Below, one piece after another: positions 56,622 through 64,000 of a DNA stretch of 64,000 nt; within the stretch, counting starts at the first letter, position 1; every line of letters begins with the position of its first letter. The position numbers and the translations under genes were made by a program. The DNA is from Argopecten irradians (lineage: Eukaryota > Mollusca > Bivalvia > Pectinida > Pectinidae). Location of the stretch: the NCBI RefSeq assembly GCF_041381155.1, contig NC_091134.1, positions 53,889,944 to 53,953,943 of the forward strand, in the 5' to 3' direction. Under the pieces are notes generated by a model, which had not been told where the DNA came from, did no database searches, and saw only the letters and a program-made list of their open reading frames with translations.

Positions 56622-59600
56622 ATGGGGACGGTACTGCACATTACGATCCTAGCCTTTATCCAGCTACAGGTATGACGATTTATTTCTTACACTAGCTTAT
56701 AAATATGCTGCAATCAATCTGAACAAATAATCTCTCTTAATAAAATTAGTTATCCGATAAAGAACAAAGCGGAGTTATCAGGATATGACACACGATGAAG
56801 TGTTAACCTGAGAATGTGACGGAGATATTGTAGTGAGATTCGTAAGATCAACTCGATTAAGCAGCATTTGGTTCCATTCAAGTGTTTAATATCATCAGCG
56901 AAACATATTTCTCTTATTTTTCATAAAAGACATCCTGTTTTTTATCGGAAACATCATCATACAATAAACCTTGCAATTTCAGCGTGTGATTCAGATTACA
57001 GATATAATACTCTTACTATTTATCAACATAGATTTACTGTAACCGTTGTAAGACTTTCACCAGAATGTTACAGACAACAATACAATAATAATTATACATA
57101 TAAAACGATTCGATTTAATCTAAAACGCAAATACGTGTACTAAGAATTCAATATGAGAAAATAAGCTTATCGTAGAAAAAAGGAAAATTATTGCAAGCTT
57201 AAAATCGCATACATCAGAGTTTTATCTAGATCTCTAGTATAATCTAGACACTTCGCGATAGTAATCACAGAAGCATCAAACTTGTATTTATTACAATATA
57301 CGATTTGTATTCATATCCATTGAAATGAGATATACAAAATGTGTACCTTCGCGCTAACGAGTCAAACGACCGACTTATGTTAGAGCGCATAAACATCTCA
57401 GTAAAGTTGTACTACACGATCGTGGGACATTCTTGTTGGGTTGGATGTGGCTAAAGTTGTGCTTCACGATCGTGGGACATCCGTATGGGGTTGGACGTGG
57501 CGTGACTTCCCTCTCCTAACGATCACCTAGGGTGACGAGACACTGTAACATCTGATGTTAACGCTGTGATGTGTTAGCAATGATTTCGTTCAGCTCGGTT
57601 CGTTTGTGAGCTGAAATCAGGTAGAAAAACTGCACCCTTATTATTTGTACTTAAGCTTATGCTGAACGTCACAAATTTTTAAGAATATAATGTTGATTGG
57701 GAGTCTAAGAAAGGGGTTTTATTAAACAGATAAAGTTACGCTACCCAAATTGGTACACTTTTTGAAGAATATACGCCTTTAGTTTTTCATCATTTTGCTT
57801 ACTTGTCAACAGTGCATATATTTATAAATAGGAAGCTTTGAAGTATACCCGGTCAAGCCCTGTGTTTCAGCAGGTTCCCCAAAATGGTACACCTCCTAAA
57901 GATTTGAATAGTAAATGTCTAGACATGATAAAAATGTTTGAATTCATTGAAGAGAGTTAAAACATTTGTTAAATAAGTCACATATCTGTCAAAAATATGC
58001 CATTCAGCAATTGTTTCCCTTGCTTTAAAATATATGGTGTTTTAGAGTTGTCGCACAACATTTCTTTCGGGATTTTTTTAATAACCAACATGAAAGAATT
58101 TAACATATGAAAATCGTCACAGTTACTATTAAGCACCTTAATTTTTTATCAGGACAATGATTGTCGGTCTAGATTGTAAACCGAAAATTCTGCTCAATAT
58201 ATATCAAAAGTGTACCATTTTGGGTAGCGTACCAATTTGAGTAGCGTAATGTTAGTAATTATACATAAGCGGTCACTAAGGCAGGTTTTACTGTGTTTGG
58301 AAAGAGCAGTGACAAAGCAATCGTAAATCAAATTTAATATTATTTTATCACATAACTGACCCGTCCAGCCATGTCATATGGCCATGTCATAAATATCGTA
58401 CATGTAAGACACATGTGTAATAACACTATTATGACGTCACATGTAGTTTTAAATATAATCTTAAACTCGTGATTATGTGATATGAAATTTATCAAACTCG
58501 TTAAATAATTTGATTTGCCAAATATATCAAATTATTGAACTCGTTTTATAAATTTCATATCATATAACAACTCCTGTAAGATCCTCTATATACAAAATAT
58601 AAAACGGAGGCAGATAAACAAAACATTTTTTCCCTTCTGAGTATGGTACAACCAGCTCCATATGGTTATTTCTTTGAGTAACTTTAATGATTTTTTTTAC
58701 TGTCTTGCTACTGTATCATCAATTCAAAAGTTCAAAAGATTAACAAAGTTCATTAACATAAATCAATCTCTCGTACATCGAATCACTGATATACTGACAA
58801 GATATTGATATTTCAAAACTTATTTTTTAGAGGTTTGAGTTATTACACAGTTTTTCATGATTTAATACGTTTATGAAGTAGACGTATGAACCTCCGTTAT
58901 CATAAATTAACCCTTTTGACCTTCAGTATTAATTGCATCCTGCTCTGCTGACACTGTTTAGTCATTATTAATAATAGCCATTGTACCGCATCCCTATCAC
59001 GAATGACACTATATCCTGTTGGATGAACTAACGGATGTCCTTGTACGTACGAGCACAAGGTCCTTGATCACATAGGTGGACTCTAATTGGCTATAATTGG
59101 AGGCCAATGGATTAAAAATACCTAATTAATACTTCATTTATCACCATGATAATATATTAAGATAGTATTATATACTTCGACAACATCCTGGAAACAAACT
59201 GTAAATATATATATAAAGAAGAAGAAGAAGAAGGTCTTCCGTGTTTCAAACTAGACAAACCTTACTCAATCAATCTGTCTCAATATCAGTCTTCATTAAA
59301 ATGTCTAGATATGCTTAAGTACGTTCAAGATCTTTAAATTACACGTGCATTACATACATGTTTCTTAGAATATTATTAAAATAATTGAAAATATGTTATG
59401 TTAATAACATACATAACAGCCAAAGGGCAATGGATGACAGGCTAGCAAGCATACCTCTTATTCTCTTCGTTATTCTGGTCATGGGTCGGCTTTTTCTAGG
59501 AACTCCGACGTTTAAGACAAACCTCATCACAGTTAATATGTAACACATGTTACCACACAAACTAAATTGTATTATCTCCATCATACCGATGTAAGGTGTT

Positions 59601-62600
59601 CTCTTTAACGTTTTAGATAAAACCGAGACTTATATCAAACGATCAAAGCTTTTCAAAGGACGTACGCATTTAGACAAACCTCATCACAGTTAATATGTAA
59701 CACATGCTACCACACAAACTAAATTGTATTATCTCCATCATACCGATGTAAGGTGTTCTCTTTAACGTTTTAGATAAAACCGAGACTTATATCAAACGAT
59801 CAAAGCTTTTCAAAGGACGTACGCATTTAGGCAAACCTCATCACAGTTAATATGTAACACATGTTACCACACAAACTAAATTGTATTATCTGCATCATAC
59901 CGATGTAAGGTGTCCTCTTTAACGTTTTAGATACTTAGTGAGAAAATCGTCTACTTCTTACATACATATAAATAAAGCATTTGATTTATTTTTTGCAAGA
60001 GCACATTTGCAATGAAGGACATTCTTTCTTTAACGTCTTCCACCTCGTATAAAATACAAGGATACCAACTATGCTAAACAGGCAACTTTTACTACTTGTT
60101 TAACCTATTTGATATCATTGAACCATATTACTAACATTGTATAGGTAGCTGATGGAATCATTCTGTCCGATCCTGACTGCGGGACCACAAAGGGGTGTTA
60201 CCCTGAGTCCTGTCCGGCCACCGGATGTTCCGATTTCTTCGTTAGTTGGGAGGACGCTGGAGACTACCTCCGGTTTGAAATGACGTCAGTGATATCTGCT
60301 GGTGACAACCAATGGGCAGCTTTAGCCTTCTCAAAGGACGAGTTCATGGTAAAAGGCTCACAGACAGAAATATCAATATAGCATCTTATTTTGGTTAACA
60401 TACTACGAAATGGTTCGTTTAAAAACAAAACAAAAAACAGGAGAGTTCTTTAAGTTCTCTTACAGAGTATCGTTATCATCTTATGAAAATAGTTATTTTT
60501 CTTTAGAGATATGTAAGCGTACTTGCTATAACGGTAGTTGTATTTAGCGCATTTAACACTGTCTGTGAAGCGCTAATTCATGTACAGCGCTAAATTTAGT
60601 GAAAATGTGTTTCCGGTATTGAACCATCGAATTTCGCCAAATTATGTCCATACAAATAGATCATAGTATACAATCTTTCGTATTTTGTTTAGAATAAGTA
60701 CGTTTACTGTAGGTTATTCAGAAATATTTTGTCTTTATATTCTAAAACAAGTTTAATTATATTTCTTTCTTTAAAAACTAAACCGTGACAATGACATATA
60801 ATATTTTATGGGTTTTTGTTTCCAGACGGATGCCAGTGTTGTGATGTGTAGAGTAGAAGGTGGCGTCTCGACGATAGAGATGGGGCACACCGCTCTGGTC
60901 AGTTACGCCTACACAACTGCGTCGGTACGGATCACTCACTTCATCCACTAATAATACGTCATTCATAAAACTTAATATGCAGAAATCAAAATTGTTTTCA
61001 TTCTGAACGATAGAGTTTAAATTCTATTTTAATTTCTGTTAAAAAAGAGTGATACATTTAATCATCCTCATTTCTTTTGTTGCTTATGACATTTTTGGAG
61101 TGTGAATCAATCCAATCATTTTTAATAAAATCGTATGATGTCAACAATACTCCATTTTGATGGTAAGACGGGTCTGTATTATCATTTCCACAGACTAACT
61201 ATGGCATACAGAATATGGCTGTGAGTCGCAATGGAACGGAGGTTGTCTGCACCTTTGACCGCATAAAAAACGCAACTCAGAACGAGGCTGAGGTATTTGA
61301 CCTTGACCAGCCTCTGCATCTCTTGCATGCACATGGTTCGATCACCGCTGGTGCGTTATAAGTGATTTTAATTTGTGTTCGTTGAATAACTAAATCATTG
61401 TAAAATTTCTGCTATTATAATGTATATTGATGTAAAGTAATGTAAAGTAATTCCTTTGGAGGTAGAAAGTGTTAATATCTTATTTAAATATAATCTAAAA
61501 TGCGAAGTTTCGTTTACTACTATTTCCTTTTATTTTCATTATCAGAGGATCTTATAAAGGTAACATAAAATCACTATAAGCAGAAAATTTATAGATGTGA
61601 AATATTCCCTTTCCTCAGGTGTTCCAGGGTACCACGCCCTCCGATCTGTAACCCCAAACACTATTGACTTCCTCAATATCACACAGCCTTCACAAGGGAC
61701 AACTAGTACACCCACTACCTCACAGGTAAGATTACAGCCCTCCTCGATATCCCAGGGATTAATATCCACCCATGTCATAGCAAAATTAAAAGCATTTCAG
61801 GGGATAAACCAATTGCATGCCTTCAAAGACTAACATAAGATTACAGAGAGAGACTACCAAGTTTCCAATGTACCATTAGTCGATTGTTTTGATACACATC
61901 AGATGACCTAACTACATGTTTTATATGGTGCCACACAAAGAGCCTTCAGCTTTGCTATTACATAGTCCAGTTGTGGATAGGAAGACAGTGTTAGTAGCCC
62001 CTGGAGTATCGAGGATGGGATGCAGTCGGCAATTGATAACCAGTACATGTATAATATGCTAAACTATATGAATTGATGTGCAAATAAAATCACCAATCGT
62101 TGGTAAATGGTAATTAACATCCCCTTTGTCAGTTATGTTGATTTGATACATACACTGATTTTTAAAAACTGTATTTGCCTCTTTGTCTTCATAAAGCCTG
62201 GAGGGTCCGTTTCATTGGATCCAGCATGTGGAGTAACAAAAGGATGTTTCTCAGACTGCCAGGGCTCGAGCTGTTCTGTTCTTGTGACGTGGATGAATGT
62301 TGACGATCAAAATGTCGAATTCGAGATAATTTCAAATGTTCCTGCAGGATCAGATAGCTGGGTTGCCATTGGCTTCTCTGACGACAAAAATATGGTATAT
62401 AAGACAAAAATATTTTACAATTGGAATCGTTACTGTTAAACAAATCATCATGCAAAGTGAAGAGATTGAGGATAATGGCAATTCTACATTTATTTTTAGT
62501 ACTCTGTCTGAAGTCTAAATGAGATCGGTAATTACATTTAAACAGCATATTTTTGTTTGTCATTCTTGGAGCATTAGTAAAACTGTAATACATTTGGGCG

Positions 62601-64000
62601 AAATCTTAGAAGCGCTTCAATATGATTGACAATTAATATTCCCTAGGGATCAGACAGTGTAGTTGCCTGTGTCACTTCCGGTGTCGTGTCAGCCCAGACG
62701 GGATATAACACCGGTACAAGATACGGAGCTCTCACCCCGGTGTGTATATAATACAAAAACACTTAATGTTGTCAGTTTTACTGTTCCGAACACCTGTCCT
62801 TTCTTCATTGTCTTTAAACATGATAAATCTAAATATTTACTCCGAGTAAAATATATTCCCATCGTTCATAGTCAATGGGTTTATCAACGGATCAGTTGAA
62901 ATATTTATAGATGCATTCAACGGTTGATATAGACTTGTATAGACTACTGATCATTAAAGATTATATAAATCTAGTCTAGTATGATATTGGTTGTTGCTTT
63001 GAAATTGAAACCTTCTGTGCGATCTTGTAGGATAACCTTGGTCTTTCCTCCGTTTCTGGGAGCGTGGTTAATTCTGTCCTGAACTGCAAGTTTACACGGA
63101 AGACCAACATTACTGGAGAGCCGACTTTCTATGATATCCGACAGAAGTGGCACCTCTTCTTTGCTCGGGGACCTGTGCTATCGGGTATGTTACAAAATGC
63201 CTAAAACTGTCCACATTTAGCTGGAAAATTCAAAACTTCGTGGGAAAAACTTAATAACAACGAATAATTCGTTGATGCATTCATGATGTAAGTAATCTGT
63301 GGAAACCGACATTTCCCCATTTTTTTATATCTCTGGCCAAACCACACATATACATACACATTGAAATAAGATAAGATAAATAATGAAATAAGGCTTGTGT
63401 TGTTCATCATTGTTTATAAATGGCACAATGCTTGAACAAATAAAAAATAAAATGTGTTTAATGTCACTTTCAGGAAATTTACGGAAACACACCCAGACAC
63501 CATTGATAAGCGATGGAACTGTTGATTTTCTGGGTGCCGATTTACAGAGTGCAGCAAAGCTGTCTTATATCCTGGTGGAAATCCACGGTTAGTCTTAATG
63601 CACAATCTGTAAAGTTCGTTTCCTTACCTGACATTCGCTACCTGTTTATAACTCAGATAATCTTAATATCACGATTCGATACCTGCCTGTCCCCTTTAGA
63701 ATTCGAAGGATTTAGCTGTTGTTTGATTACATAATCGGTAGAGAACCTGATTACCTACCCTGACACAATCTAGGGTGGTTTACGAAATTGATTTTTGATA
63801 TTAATCTTTCCAATACTTACGATGTTTGAGCGTTGTTTTGATCAACAGACAAGAATTTGCCTTATTCCATAAAATTGACGTATTCTTTAGATTTTGTTCT
63901 GCTTAATGTTTGTAATAGAAATTGGTTCTACATTTTAGGCTCCCTCATGGTTGTGGCTTGGGTTCTATTCTCTAGCATTGGTATCTTTGTCGCACGATAC
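56622..64000 (+). CDS. FRRS1-like: DOMON-DOMON-cytochrome b561 protein, ferric-chelate-reductase-like (partial, runs off the window)
   Basis: Ten coding exons join in phase: 56622-56669, 60145-60348, 60826-60924, 61194-61350, 61619-61725, 62197-62394, 62647-62739, 63031-63184, 63474-63587 and 63939 to the edge. Together they give about 412 residues. A signal peptide (MGTVLHITILAFIQLQ) is followed by DOMON 1 (about 17-205) and DOMON 2 (about 206-390). Each has the DPxCG...KGC...C start, and DOMON 2 has SWVAIGFSDDKNM. The last exon opens a cytochrome b561 domain: HGSLMVVAWVLFSSIGIFVARY, with the conserved His and ARY. Family members are membrane electron carriers, some of which reduce ferric iron. 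Both DOMONs are built from exons with the same phases (0, 0, 1), so one arose by exon-block duplication. A Ser/Thr-rich linker (SQGTTSTPTTSQ) separates them. Confidence 0.85.
57736..58249. mobile_element. 514-bp inverted-repeat element in intron 1
   Basis: The left end TTACGCTACCCAAATTGGTA then CACTTTT matches the right end on the other strand, where the terminal motif occurs twice in a row (near 58211 and 58231). Another GGTACAC word lies inside near 57887. No target duplication was seen. Confidence 0.6.
58476..58566. repeat. Hairpin with about 37-bp arms
   Basis: GTGATATGAAATTTATCAAA plus CTCGTTAAATAATTTGAT pairs with the complement at 58528-58565, leaving a short loop. It is a likely tiny MITE or relic. 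Confidence 0.6.
59512..59932. repeat. 157-bp tandem repeat, 2.7 copies
   Basis: AGACAAACCTCATCACAG recurs at 59515, 59672 and (with one change) 59829. The copies are almost identical, so the duplication is recent. Confidence 0.9.
61739..62012. mobile_element. MITE in reductase intron 5
   Basis: The ends CCTCCTCGATATCCCAGGG and CCCCTGGAGTATCGAGGA form imperfect inverted repeats. The right part resembles the compound element at 31094-31906 (ACATCAGATGACC and CCTGGAGTATCGAGGATGG). It starts about 13 bp after the exon 5 donor. Confidence 0.6.

Larger units (their letters stand above)
56670..60144 (+). other. Intron 1 of the reductase-like gene (3.5 kb)
   Basis: It begins GTATGACG and ends TTGTATAG. 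It holds a two-copy repeat of about 60 bp (57405-57500; TTCACGATCGTGGGACAT), an inverted-repeat element (57736-58249), a hairpin (58476-58566), a GAA microsatellite (59217-59234) and a 157-bp tandem repeat (59512-59932). No other exon was found. Confidence 0.75.

Overview
The window looks like AT-rich, intron-bearing, repeat-dense animal DNA, most likely from a bivalve mollusc. That placement is inference. It rests on phytochelatin synthase genes, a tRNA-headed SINE of the kind common in molluscs, many short inverted-repeat transposons, LINE fragments and a tyrosine-recombinase retroelement fossil. No prokaryotic or viral gene organisation is seen.

Host genes. Two phytochelatin synthase (PCS) genes lie on the + strand: a full-length two-exon copy at 8500-10075 and a short-form copy at 28620-30210. 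A third, broken PCS copy lies at about 36027-36435. The right end (56622 to the window edge) holds the first ten coding exons of a ferric-chelate-reductase-like protein: signal peptide, DOMON, DOMON, then the start of a cytochrome b561 domain. PCS makes metal-chelating peptides from glutathione, and DOMON-b561 proteins are transmembrane electron carriers that often reduce metals, so the window may be a metal-handling neighbourhood. This is inference from adjacency only.

Layout. 1-2770: no recognised gene. 2770-6210: a LINE. 6210-8480: unassigned DNA with a 119-bp snap-back element and the PCS1 upstream region. 8500-10075: PCS1. 10094-14222: a nested 4.1-kb hAT-like insertion that begins 18 bp after the PCS1 stop; it contains a Helentron-like array of about 320-bp units and a hairpin with a hammerhead-ribozyme-like core. 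15245-18878: a broken Ngaro/DIRS-type fossil with split direct repeats. 19124-20530: two small inverted-repeat elements. 20679-24062: a broken hAT (ZMYM1-like) transposon. 24393-26265: 36 copies of a 52-bp minisatellite in which nearly every unit carries a splice acceptor fused to a splice donor. 28620-30210: PCS2, a mosaic that shows gene conversion. 30232-30772: a 78-bp minisatellite. 31094-35663: several inverted-repeat elements and an intact SINE. 36314-55232: a tandem triplication of a 5.7-6.6 kb unit whose left breakpoint lies inside the PCS pseudogene. 55233-64000: the reductase gene.

The most unusual signals are the splice-site minisatellite upstream of PCS2, the hammerhead-like hairpin, the PCS2 mosaic, and the triplication whose order can be read from one LINE insertion.
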